This document shows positions 36,466-46,702 of a stretch of DNA of 64,000 nucleotides, one piece after another; positions within the stretch are counted from its first letter, which is position 1, and every line of letters begins with the position of its first letter. Location of the stretch: NCBI GenBank assembly GCA_028015205.1, contig CM051521.1, positions 71,532,314 through 71,596,313 of the forward strand, given 5' to 3'. The position numbers and the translations under genes are program-made. This DNA comes from Mytilisepta virgata. Its lineage: Eukaryota > Mollusca > Bivalvia > Mytilida > Mytilidae. The notes under the pieces are model-generated. The model worked only from the letters and a program-made list of their open reading frames with translations. It ran no database searches and had not been told where the DNA came from.

Positions 36466-36760
36466 GGATGGATGGATGGATGAATTATTGTTTAACGTCC
36501 AGCGGCAACGAGGTGCATATCAGGACGAGAACATGTTGATATGACAATGAATATGATCCCTGTTTTGTACTAGACCGACACGCTAAGTCGGATTTTTAAT
36601 GTGCTAGCTCACGAGGTAACTGTCCGCAGGAAGACATATCACCTCACTCGGACACATTATACTGACTCCGAGCCGACCAGTCTTTGCTCTTACACCTAGA
36701 TGTCGCGTGCTTGGAAGAGAAGCAACAAATACCAATTTTAATGTCTTTGGTTTGACCCGT
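36466..36760 (-). mobile_element. SINE-like 295-bp insertion with 13-bp target duplication
   Basis: GTTTCGTGTAGAT (36,453-36,465) and GTTTCATGTAGAT (36,761-36,773) flank it. Removing the insert and one copy restores the RNase H reading frame (FRVD + NMAIVTI). A GGAT/ATGG simple-sequence tract lies at the left end, as expected for the tail of a SINE read on the minus strand. I did not find a clear A/B box pair, so the tRNA origin is unproven. Confidence 0.7.
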
Positions 36761-37039
36761 GTTTCATGTAGATAACATGGCTATAGTTACCATATTAAAT
36801 TCAAAAACAGCAAAAAGCGAACGCGTTCTCACCATGCTACGCCGTATTGTATTTTGGTTCATCCATCATTGACTGGGAATTTCAATACCAAGTCCTCGTA
36901 GATTTCATCTTCAAACAATGTTATTGCTTATTCACTGTATAGGGCTCAGTTTGAGAAATTTCGACCACTGGTGCCTTACGCGGACGCTCATCCAACAGAT
37001 GTTCCACCGGAATTCTTGAGCCTTTTGCAGAAGAATATT

Positions 37040-37760
37040 GTAAATTGATTGAAATATCCATTTCGTCTAATACATGGAGTGTTATATGAAACTGCAATTT
37101 TAAGATTTCAAAATTTTAGAAATCACTTTGGACTTACAAAAAAATGGACAGTGCCATTAGCAGATCTAATTAATTTGGTCACCTTTTTTTATCAAAAAAT
37201 AATTACTCACCATCTACAACTTTCTTTGATATCGAAGGTTTTACAATTTGTTTGCTCTTCTTTTTATGAAGCATCCTTATTTTCAGCTTGTTTTTCATTA
37301 GCATTTTTTGTTTCTTAAGGGTAGGAGAATTTGCAGAATCAAGTTTTTCAGAGAGACATGTGTTACAGTTTTCTGACATTTCATTACATAGAAATCATTT
37401 AAGTTTACATCTTTCATCTTCCAAAACTTTGAAATGCTACCACACGTTCAATTCATGAATTTGAAATCTATATAATTTTCTGAAACCGAAAATAGATGGT
37501 CCATTATTTTGCCATTCAAATCATACATGCATTACACGTTATCAAGTTTCGGCCATATTAAAGGCGGCTTTGGAATTTAACTACATTAACGATAAAGATT
37601 ACAATACACATTCTTTCCGAATTAGTGCTGCAACATCTTTCATATTAAGGGGTAAATCGGAGGAAGAAGTTTAAAAAAATGGGACGGTGGAAATCCGATA
37701 CTAACCTTAGATATATTAGAATACAGTATTTTTTCCATTTCTTATATCATAATATTTCAG
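37040..37760 (+). pseudogene. Tyrosine recombinase of the Ngaro element
   Basis: Blocks in order: FRNHFGLTKKWTVPLADLIN near 37,110-37,180, FLRVGEFAESSFSE at 37,310 (box with the first catalytic arginine, one frame off the preceding block), THSFRISAATSFILRG at 37,603-37,655 (His-x-x-Arg box), and MGRWKSDTNLRYIR at 37,680-37,721, whose Tyr codon (37,712-37,714) is at the nucleophile position. The Arg, His-x-x-Arg and Tyr are all visible, but at least one frameshift and one stop break the frame. This enzyme integrates the circular cDNA intermediate in this class. Confidence 0.8.
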
Positions 37761-37779
37761 CTGTAAATCAAATTTGGAA

Positions 37780-38290
37780 ATAAGGTTCATCCATCATTGG
37801 CAGTGCTGAGTAGCACACTAAATACAGACCAACCGGGAAAAACCTTGGCCTAGAAAAGTTTGGATACAAAAAAGTATGGTTTGGTATACCAGGAATGAGC
37901 TGGACCTCAATTGTGTCTTTGATTCTTTTAATGGTTCCGTGCTTTGGTATTCCAAAGGCTCTTCTTCTGCATTTGGGTGGGAATGACATTAATCTGTATT
38001 CAATTAGAAAACTCATAGTACATTTTAAGACAGTAGTTTATTTTGTTAATCGTATGTTGCCATGCACGTCTTTAATGTTTTAAAGTATATTGCCCGTACA
38101 TCTTGGTGTTATTCTGTGAACAATAGAGCAATGAACAATGCAAGAAAGAGAATTAATCGCAGTTTGGAGTTTTACTTTATATGTAACGCGGCATATTTTA
38201 TTAAACACCCAGATTTAGAAGATTGTCATCCGGCTTTATATGATTAGGATGAGGTGCATCTTCACTTTCTAGGAAATGATATGTTATTAA
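37780..38290 (+). pseudogene. SGNH/GDSL hydrolase-like segment of the Ngaro element
   Basis: After the recombinase, shifting frames show IIGSAE (at the block I position, where Ser is expected), KKVWFGIPGMSWTSIVSL, ALLLHLGGNDINL at 37,955-38,003 (block III Gly-Asn-Asp), ARKRINRSLEFYF, IKHPDLED, and DEVHLHFLGNDM near 38,250-38,285 (block V Asp-x-x-His). An SGNH hydrolase at this position is a hallmark of many Ngaro elements. The block I residue and several stops suggest inactivity. Confidence 0.75.
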
Positions 38291-38502
38291 CATATTACAA
38301 GGTGCATTGGAACAGTTTGTTTTGAAAGCAAGCAATACATTGTGTCCACTCTAGCGTTGTTTACTGTTGACTTCATGTAATTACAATGTCTTATGTTGGG
38401 GTTATAGTTTATTGCTTATTAAAGTGTTTTTGGAGGCCTATGACTTGTCATTGATAAATTGTGGGGGATTATCATCTAATTTCATGATGCTAATTTGACG
38501 GA

Positions 38503-38690
38503 ATTGGCCGGTTTTACAGCTAGATTTTAAAAGCTATGACTAATTATCAACCATACCAACCATAAATGCGTGTTTGTCTTCCTTCAGTAGTATTTGCTGT
38601 CAGTTGATGTCAGTTGGACAGTTGTTAATTAGTTGTCCCTGGCATTTGGTTGTCATACACCTTACCACACAATTAGCTCATATACAATAC
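38503..38690 (+). repeat. Split direct repeat B1
   Basis: It matches B2 at 39,176-39,331: ATTGGCC/GTTGGCC then GTTTTA, ATAAATGCGTGTTTGT, CAGTAxTATTTGCTG, ATCATAC/GTCATACxCCTTACCACACA and TTCATATACA. B1 has a small extra duplication (CAGTTGATGTCAGTTGGACA) absent from B2. Confidence 0.85.
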
Positions 38691-38701
38691 TAAGATTTAA
38701 T

Positions 38702-38965
38702 AACTAATAATTAAATTGATGTATTGAATTGAACATAATCAATTAAGTCCACAATTTACATTAGCCCGAATCCATAATTTAAACCACAATTTAAATGCTT
38801 AACAATTTCTTCCGGGGTTTGTTCGATCAGTATTTCAATTTCATTTAATTTACGTGGCTAGTGTCAGCGTGAAATTTGCTTTAAATGGTTATGAATGTTT
38901 CACCTTGTTACATTCTTCAGCTGGAGGTTGGAAGGAAATCCAAACCCTCCCATATTCCCATAATG
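38702..38965 (+). repeat. Split direct repeat A2
   Basis: Second copy of A1, directly after B1. The open frame that starts inside it (38,854) is repeat-encoded. Confidence 0.9.
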
Positions 38966-39175
38966 TTTCGTTTTTCCTGCTGTTTTTTTTTTTTCATTTC
39001 AGTGTGTTGCAGATAACAGCTTATGTCGTAGTTATGGTGGATCGAGATGTACTGATTTTACTGTTGTGGCGGAATTTATCAATATGCACTAATTTGCTGA
39101 CATAGAATAAACCCTGCAGCCGAGAGCATTTTACATTGAATGGCTACCCTTCAATATTATGTCAACATGTTGTTG

Positions 39176-39331
39176 GTTGGCCTGTTTTATATCTCGATAT
39201 TAAAAGTTATGACAAATCTTCAGCCATAAATGCGTGTTTGTTTTTCTTCAACAGTATTTGCTGTTGTTAATTAGTTATCACTGAAATTTAGTTATCATAC
39301 GCCTTACCACACATTTAGTTCATATACAGTA
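39176..39331 (+). repeat. Split direct repeat B2, right end of the Ngaro element
   Basis: Homologous to B1, ending in TTCATATACAGTAATATG. The sequence between A2 and B2 (38,966-39,175) has no clear match in A1 or B1. Confidence 0.85.
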
Positions 39332-39865
39332 ATATGTGATTTTCTAAAACTTCCTCACAAAAAAAACACATAGATAAAAAGCAAACAAAGAAGCACTTAA
39401 ACAGTGAAGATAAGACGAAATTTCATAAAAGTAATATAAAAATAATCATGATAACAAGGTTAAATTAATTTAATTGATTAAATTCAATTACAAGAAAACA
39501 TTGTATTTGTTTAGAGCTAATTACGATTATGCCAGATATGTTAACAATGTAGTTCAAGTATTGTAATTTATCAACAATTATATCAAGGCACTTGAATGAA
39601 TCCAAAAATACTGTTGCTTCTGTATTTTAAATTGCTTGCAGGAAAAACATTTATAATACGGCTTCAAAATAGGTAAAAAATAAAACATTTTCTATATTCC
39701 TCAATTAAATAAAGTGAAAAGTAATTCTAGTTTTTGAGTATTTCTTTTCTGAATCCATTTACCAAAAACCGAGACTAGATTTAAATTCTTTGTTTGAAAG
39801 TGTATATAGACATATCTTCAAGGCCAGACAAACAACATTACATCTATTCGCAATTCTGTTTTTAT

Positions 39866-40755
39866 AAGCTCAACTGGCAGAAAGGTCGTCGACGTAAACT
39901 TTCTTTTGAAGATCCTCTCCTCTGAAACCGCTGGACCAATTGAAACAAAAGGTGGCAGCAATGGTGCATTGGTAGTCCTCTTAAAGATTTGTATCCGATG
40001 ACCCCGTCCGCCATCCAAGGTGGCCGCCAGAGCCGAACATAGTTTAACATAGGACTCTATGGTAAATTTACTTGAAGATCTTCTTGTCTGAAACAACTTG
40101 GCCAATTGGAACAAAACTTTGCAGCAATGGCCCTTGGTTATTCCTCTTTAGGAATGTATCCGCTGACCCCGACCGCCATAAAAAAAATTGCCGCCAGAGC
40201 CGAACATAGTTGAACATAGGACCCTAAGAGAAATTATTTAAAGATCTTCTTGTCTGAAACCACTAGGCCAGTTGGAACAAAGCTTGGCAGCAATCGTCCT
40301 TAAGTTTTCAGAATTTTATCCGATGACCCGGCCTGTGATCAAGGATTGCCGCATCAGCCGAACATAGTTTAACATAGGACCCTATGGGAAGTTTGCTTAA
40401 ACATCTTCTTGTCTGAAACCGGGGTCATCGGATGCATATCTGAAAACACAATTGGGACAAAAGATGACAGCAATAGTCCTTAGGTGGTCATCTTTCAGAA
40501 TTATATATTTGATGACCCTGACCGCCATCCAAGATGGCAGCAAGAGCCGAACATAGTTAATTCGCGTTTAACATAGGGCTCTATGGTGAATTTACTTAAT
40601 CTTCTTGTCTGAAACCACTTGGCCAATTGAAACAGAACTTGGCAGCAGTGGTCTTTAAATGGTCCTCTTTCGGAGTTGTTTCCGACGACCCTGCCCGCCA
40701 TGCAAGATGGCCGCCAGATCCAAAAATAGTTAAACATGGTACCTATGGTTAATTT
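39866..40755 (+). mobile_element. HINE-like element, copy f, ends eroded
   Basis: It begins with a degraded AGCTCAACTGGCAGAAAGG. Four to five modules follow at roughly 150-180 bp, each with TCTTGTCTGAAACCACT, CCAATTGGAACAAAACTT, GGCAGCAATGGTCCTTAG, CCGATGACCCCG and AACATAGGACCCTATGG. The right terminal hairpin is missing. Confidence 0.6.
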
Positions 40756-41203
40756 TAACTATGATGATAGTTATATCATTCATAATCAGAATGATATCAT
40801 GAAAGGTCACCAATAAAAAGGCGTCAATTAATGCCATCCAATATATAGTACTACAGACATAAAGCAGATAAATTAGCACAAAACACACGGATGTAAATCA
40901 ACAGAATGTCAGGACAGTCTAACCTGGTACAGACAAGATTCTTTTCTGAAAAATAAAATTTATTATATACTTAAAAAGTACATTCATTCAAGTGCCTTAA
41001 CAATACTAACTAACTATGTGTCCACAACTGATTTTTTAATAAAACTGCGGACATGATAGCCATTTTCTACAATTAAATAACAATTAGGTATATATATGTC
41101 TTAAAAGCCGACATGGAACAAAATTTCAGAAACAAAACTTGCAGATATACAGCAACGACACATTTGTTTGTGGTTACTCATGCTTTATGCACGATCGTTT
41201 TTT

Positions 41204-43225
41204 AGCTCACCTGGCCAAAGGCCAGATGAGCTATTGCCATCACTTGGCGTTCGTCGTCGTCCGTCGTCGTCGTCGTCCGTCGTCGTCGTCGTCCGTCGTC
41301 GTCATTAACAATTGTACAAAACTCTTCTCCTCTGAAACTACTTGACTAATTAGAACCAAACTTGGTATGAATGTTCCTTGGGGTACCCTGCATAGAACTG
41401 TTGTGTCGAAAAACATGGCCGCTGTTACTAAAAATAGAACATAGGGGTCAAACAACAGTTTTTCGCAAATATCTCAAAAATCATTAGGTTACGGCAAATT
41501 CTGGCAGGTTGAAAGTGTTCAGCATGATGAGAGCTACCTGTGTGCTGATTTTCGTAAAAATCTGTCAACTGATGTTAGAGTTATTGCCCTTTTTGACATT
41601 TTTGGCTTTTATTTATGTTATTATTTTAAAAATCTTTTTCTCTGAAACTACTATTCAAAATCAAATGAAACTTGGTATGAATGTTCCTTAGAGTACCCTG
41701 CATAGAACTGATGTGGGAATTTTTGATTCGTCGAAAAACATGGCCGCTGTTACTAAAAATAGAACATAGGGGTCAAACAACAGTTTTTTGCAAATATCTC
41801 AAAAATCATTGGGTTACGGCAATTCTGCAGGTTGAAAGTGTTCAGCATGATGAGAGCTACCTGTGTGCTGATTTTCGTGAAAATCTGTCACTGATGTTAG
41901 AGTTATTGCCCTTTTTTTGACATTTTTGGCTTTTTTTATGTTCTTATTTCAAAAATCTTCTCTGAAACTACTATTCAAAATCAAATGAAACTTGGTAAGA
42001 TTGTTCCTTAGGGTATCCTGCAAAAAGTTAGTGCTTGGATTTTTTATTGGTCGAAAAACATGCCCGTACTTACTAAAAATAGAACATAGCGGTCAAAATG
42101 CTGTTTTTTGCTATTTTTTCCTGAATTATAGAAAGAAAATGAAGATAAAAGCTACTTTCAAGGTAAAAATGATATCCCGAGTTGAATGGTGATGAGGAAA
42201 GTTTGTTTTGAACGGCCATCTTTAAAATGGCTGCCATTTTCCCCGCCATTTTTTACACTTGCTCAGATTTCAACAATATTTGGTTTTTAAAGTAAACATG
42301 GTATCCTTAGTGAATGGTGATGATGAGATTTTTTGTATGGAGCATCTATGGAAGGTCCTTTAGGAAATTTGCATAAATCTTCCCGGTCCGTGAAACAACA
42401 TGGCCGTCATGAGCATTTACATGTTCTGATTGGTCGAAATTTAAAAGTTCTTCTCCTCTGAAACCGTAAAGCCAAATGAACTGATTTTTGGTATGGATGA
42501 TCTATGGAAGGTCCTTCACAAAGTTTGCATAACTCATCATGGTCCGTGAAACAAAATGGCGGCCATGAGCATTTACATGTTCTGACTGGTTGAAATGTAA
42601 AACTTCTTCTTCTTACAAACCGTTAAGCCAAATGAACTGATTTTGATATAGAACATCTATGGAAGGTCCTTTACAAAATTTGTATAAATCAGCCTGGTCC
42701 GTGAAACAAAATGGCTGCCATGAGTATTTACATGTTCTGATTGGTCAAAATTTTAAACTTCTTCTCCTCTGAGACCTTAAGGCCAAATGAACTAATTTTG
42801 GTATGGAGCATCTATGGAAGGTCCTTTAGGAAGTTTGCATAAATCTTCCTGGTCCGTGAAACAAAATGGCCGTCATGAGCATTTACATGTTTTGATTGGT
42901 CGAAATTTAAAAGTTCTTCTCCTTTAAAACCGTAAAGCCAAATGAACTGATTTTTGGTATGGAGCATCTATGGAAGGTCCTTTACAAACTTTGCATAAAT
43001 CTTTCTAATCCGTGAAACAAAATTGCCACCAGAAACCTTTATATGTTCTGATCGGTAAAAATTTAAAACTTCTCCTCTGAAACCGTTTGGCCAATGAACT
43101 TATACTTGGTATGAAGCATTTATAGAAGATCATTTACAAAGTTTCCAGAAATCAATCTAGTCTGTCAAATCAAAAGTTTGTGACTGCCACGTGAGCGATA
43201 CAGGCTCAGCTCACTGAGCCTTTTG
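41204..43225 (+). mobile_element. HINE-like element, copy g (2.0 kb), regular 155-bp array
   Basis: The left end is GTTTTTT|AGCTCACCTGGCC with palindromic partner GGCCAGATGAGCT, followed by a GTCGTC-rich microsatellite (41,247-41,302). Two to three units of about 320 bp (GGTTACGGCAAATTCTGxCAGG) lead into a very regular array: CTATGGAAGGTCCTT recurs at about 42,346, 42,502, 42,657, 42,812 and 42,968, a spacing of 155-156 bp. The right end is hairpin GGCTCAGCTCACTGAGCC followed by TTTTG|TT. Confidence 0.75.
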
Positions 43226-43419
43226 TTATATAGAAAAAATGGAAAATATTTTAGGAATTTCAGCAGAGGGAAAGACGATGAATAATGACGACTTGATAAC
43301 AAAATGTAATCCTTTTTTTTTCACTTTCATTTTAATGATATATTTGAGTTATTCGTGGAAAATGACTTGCAGAAGACACATTAATATAGAGTATGTTTAG
43401 CTGATTCTTTTGATTTCAG

Positions 43420-43574
43420 TAAATACATCTCAGATAGATTATTACGAAGATTACTATGACTACCTAACAGAGCCACAAGAACTAGTTCTAGTTAATTATA
43501 CACTTACGTTTGTTACATCTGGATGTTATTATTGGAGTACAGTGCAAGATAGGTGGACTTCTGATAACTGCTCT
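43420..43574 (+). CDS. Polycystin-1-like exon 4 of window, GPS domain N-terminal half
   Basis: Two bases complete the codon split at 21,964, then 51 codons; acceptor TTTCAG, donor TCT|GTAAGC, leaving in phase 0. An acidic, Tyr-rich stretch (DYYEDYYDY) precedes strands LVLVNYTLTFVTSG and the GPS start CYYWSTVQDRWTSDNC. The Cys at exon residues 35 and 50 and the Trp at 38 and 45 match the first half of the GPS signature (C-x-x-W ... W ... C). With the next exon this forms the disulfide-bonded GPS subdomain where polycystin-1 family ectodomains are autocleaved. Confidence 0.92.
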
Positions 43575-44851
43575 GTAAGCATTTAAAGAGATAGAATGCT
43601 GTTACAAACTACAAATAATGCATTCAAATATATCCATATTGATTTGCAATTTTCACGGAATAAATTTTAGTCACTGCTTTTTTTTTAATTAATGACGTCA
43701 ACAGGTAATTATTAAGATTTTTATATTTATATTAGAAGAATATTTGATCGGAATCCATCATTCAACTGAAATAGAAACTTCACTTAGTAAGATACCATTT
43801 TATGTAAAATTAATTCTAATTAGCAAAGGCATGATTCGGATATGTTTGGTCCATTGAGTTTTGTCAGAGTTTTAGCACTTTGAGTTAGGATAATCGGACT
43901 CTTCATGGTGTAACTTTGTCATAGGAACTCCTCAGAAATTGATTGTCAAATACATATGAAATTTGCTATATTGTTTGATCCACATTTGCAAATGTGCATG
44001 TGGATAGTTTGTTTCTGTCCATTGAGTATTTCACGACTATAGGTAATTCCGCCACAAAGAGGAATAAAATATGTCTTAAATATGTATTTTTCATTGCATA
44101 TCATTTAACTATTTCAAAAGTTTTAAAGTTTTATACTCTTTTGTGGATAAGATGGTTTTAATACATTCAGGTTTTTCAGGATTATAGTATTTAAGCTTGG
44201 AAATGTCGACCATGACCTCTATGCACCTTGCAATTTCAGCTCCTCAACATTGTGTGTTATCACAGCCTCTGTTATATCATGACTATAGTGTATTAGAAAT
44301 ATATAAAAAATGATATGGTAGTAGAAATGTTCATTTGGGTAGTGTATTCTCAACAATGGAGTTATGGATCTATCAAGCTGTAGATCTGTGATAAATATGT
44401 AGTAACCCAGTTGTTGAATATCTTCAGGAAAAACATATCCGACCGGGGTTAACTGAAGTTTCTAAATTTTAACATTTGATCGAATCTTCTTATCGAAAGT
44501 TTTTTCTTAGATATCATGCTATAGAGAACAACTCTAGCGCTTTTATACAATTTACTATGCTGAAAACTTCAAATTATAGATTTTATGAATTATTAATGAC
44601 GGTATCCCTTACATTTTGTACGTCGCAGTTTAATGTGTGCATCAGTAACCAGGGAAACAATACTTAAATGTCTGTAGAATTCTAAATTTTGCAGTACATA
44701 TATATTATTACTGATTATATAATGCAGGCTAGCCTTGTACATAGCCTGATATACTTGATGAAATTTGAACTATTTCCAGTGAGCCACTGCATGTTTGGTT
44801 TATATTGGATAAGGTCTTAAAAATTAAAGTAAGTTCATGTGAATGTTGTAG
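43575..44851 (+). other. Intron between exons 4 and 5 of window
   Basis: AT-rich, with no recognised element. A perfect 16-bp palindrome CACATTTGCAAATGTG lies near 43,981-43,996. The open frame at 44,476-44,667 has no motif. Confidence 0.5.
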
Positions 44852-45085
44852 GTCAGTTCATTGTCGAACACAAATTTTACAAGATGTTTATGTAACCACT
44901 TGACTTCATTTGGAGCAGATTTCTTCGTACCACCGAATGAAATAGACTTCCAGACTGTGTTCGATGACTTAGATAAGAAAATCAAGGATAACTGGGCAGT
45001 TCTTGTAACACTTTGTGGATTTATATCTCTGTATTTCATTGGACTTGTCTGGACACGATATCAGGATAAAAAAGATATCATAAAG
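44852..45085 (+). CDS. Polycystin-1-like exon 5 of window, GPS cleavage motif and first membrane span
   Basis: Exactly 78 codons in phase 0; acceptor TTGTAG, donor AAG|GTATTG. NFTRCLCNHLTSFGADFFVP contains the second Cys pair and the canonical HL|T cleavage tripeptide, with the scissile bond between codons ending at 44,902 and starting at 44,903. VPPNEIDFQTVF is the stalk typical of PKD1-like proteins. Residues 48-67 (WAVLVTLCGFISLYFIGLVW) form the first transmembrane helix, followed by the cytoplasmic basic stretch TRYQDKKDIIK. All residues needed for GPS autoproteolysis appear to be present, so the protein is probably cleaved into two associated fragments. Confidence 0.95.
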
Positions 45086-45865
45086 GTATTGTATTAATGT
45101 ACAATTTGCAGGTTTATAAATTTGTAGGTGTTTGAGAGATACCTATGAAATAAACGGTAGAAGCCTTAAAGCTTACCTTTAATTGAATGTCTTATGTGAT
45201 TATCTCGAGTGATCGCTGACCTCTTGCTTCCAACTAGCTGAGTACCCTACCTCATGAGATAACCAATCTCACCACTTACCATTTCTAATTTTAATGAAAT
45301 TACCTGATGTGAAATGTGTTCATTATAAGCAATGAATAAAATTTTCATCAGAACTTTTAGGTATAGTGAAGAAACATGCATGTCGAGATTCGGTACCAGG
45401 TGAGATGGATATAATTTGTCTTACGTAGGCATTCTTTTCTCGTCCTATTTTATTCAGAAACCACATTTTTACAACAACAAAAAAATAACAAAAGATTAAT
45501 GTAAATCAAAAACAAATGGCATTTTCAGAACTGTGTTGGAATGTTTGGAGAACAGATGAAAGTGACAAAGCGTAATGTTAAACAGTGTACACAGTTGGAA
45601 CTTTAATGTGTTGTCTCATTGGCTATGTTTCAAATATGACCATTTCTTGTAGAGAATGTAATTAAGACATTTTCTTATCTTAGTTCCTGCTCTGTCCTTC
45701 ACCATTCATTAAATTTCCCATATAGAATAGTTGTCACCATCATCATACGAAGGAACAGTAAAACATATTGTATCCAAGTAATGGTTGGCCATTATGGGGA
45801 ACTGATAAATTTGAATGTCTTTTTTTTCTTCAAATTGATTTGAAATTAATTTTTTAATTTTGCAG
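45086..45865 (+). other. Intron between exons 5 and 6 of window
   Basis: A short 780-bp intron, GTATTG to TTGCAG. I recognise no element in it. Confidence 0.6.
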
Positions 45866-46039
45866 TGGGGAGTATCACCACTTATTGACAATGTCATAAA
45901 CGAGAATTACTGTTATCAGATAACTGTATGTACAGGCATTAGACAAGGGTCAGGAACAAAATCAAATGTCAGCTTTATACTGGCTGGTGATTACAGAGAT
46001 ACAGGTGTCAGGCAGCTACGGGATGAAAAAGATATCAAG
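45866..46039 (+). CDS. Polycystin-1-like exon 6 of window, PLAT domain first half
   Basis: Exactly 58 codons in phase 0; acceptor TTGCAG, donor AAG|GTAAAA. WGVSPLIDNVINENYCYQIT leads into VCTGIRQGSGTKSNVSFILA, the typical first strands of a PLAT/LH2 domain (Y-x-I-x-V-x-T-G-x-x-x-x-A/S-G-T-x-S-x-V), then GDYRDTGVRQLRDEKDIK. PLAT follows the first span in polycystin-1 family proteins, lies in the cytosol and binds lipids or proteins. The domain continues in the exon at 50,903. Confidence 0.95.
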
Positions 46040-46272
46040 GTAAAATATTCAAATGATTTTTAAGACATAGGTCATAGCATTATACCGCATTATATATAAT
46101 CATTATATAAATAAAACTATCATTAAAGAACAATTTTTCAACAATATCAACTGCCAATGAATAGTGTCATGACAATAATTTCCTTGAATTATAGTCGTGA
46201 AACTATTTACTGGGAGCCAACATTTTTCCCTGGTATTTCATTCCAGAGCATTTTGGTTTTATGACATATTAA

Positions 46273-46545
46273 GGTGGTACCTAACACTACAGGGAGATAA
46301 CTCTGTAAAATCAGCTAAACGTTTTAATAACGTTGTGTTGTTAATGGAATATTAAGCTTTTCAATGATCAATATTAGTGTTTGTCAAACTGCTATACAAT
46401 CAGTGTAATTTTTCTGATGAATTGGTTCATTCAAATGTTTTGAAATTTTAAAATTTTTGTCAATGGGTCAAAGTAAATACTTTGTCAAAATTTTATGAAA
46501 ATTAAACGAGCCAAATTAATTTTAGTGAAAGTGTTGGGTACCACC
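46273..46545. mobile_element. 273-bp TTAA-flanked MITE
   Basis: TTAA at 46,269-46,272 and 46,546-46,549 flanks inverted ends GGTGGTACCTAACACT and AGTGTTGGGTACCACC (one mismatch), followed by GGGAGATAACTCTGTAAAAT. It is a non-autonomous element mobilised by a TTAA-specific transposase. Confidence 0.85.
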
Positions 46546-46702
46546 TTAACCACCGAGAAGTCGGATTTATTATTTAGCAGACAACTTTATATTTCCCACT
46601 TTTGTATCCTGACGCAATGAGGGGAAACAGATCAAAAGTACTAATTGAAAGTACTTCAAATAAAATTTAGCCAGTCAGATTTAATGTTAATCATTTTTTA
46701 TT

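Larger units (their letters stand above)
33234..39331 (+). mobile_element. Ngaro-type tyrosine-recombinase retroelement, decayed but structurally complete
   Basis: The architecture is A1 - coding region - B1 - A2 - B2: A1 at 33,234-33,495 is repeated at 38,702-38,965 (A2), and B1 at 38,503-38,690 is repeated at 39,176-39,331 (B2). Such split direct repeats distinguish Ngaro/PAT-like from DIRS1-like (inverted-repeat) elements. Coding order is Gag with a Cys/His segment, reverse transcriptase, RNase H, tyrosine recombinase, then an SGNH-hydrolase-like segment, which is known from Ngaro elements. Frameshifts and stops occur throughout. A SINE-like insertion interrupts RNase H. It lies in the intron between exons 3 and 4 of the polycystin-like gene, in the gene's orientation. 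Confidence 0.85.
21965..43419 (+). other. 21.5-kb intron between exons 3 and 4 of window
   Basis: The donor GTAAGA at 21,965 and acceptor TTTCAG at 43,414-43,419 bound it, and the phase (1) is preserved across it. It holds a short MITE (22,801), the 5.6-kb inverted-terminus element (23,389-28,957), a 120-bp array (29,690-31,225), an 890-bp TA element (31,285), the Ngaro-type retroelement (33,234-39,331) and HINE-like copies f and g. Stretches 21,965-22,800, 22,953-23,280, 32,400-33,233, 39,332-39,866 and 40,760-41,203 hold nothing I recognise. Confidence 0.75.

Noticed and set aside
41240..41455. Open frame with Asp/Arg runs
   Set aside because: Caused by the GTC/GAC microsatellite at the start of HINE-like copy g.
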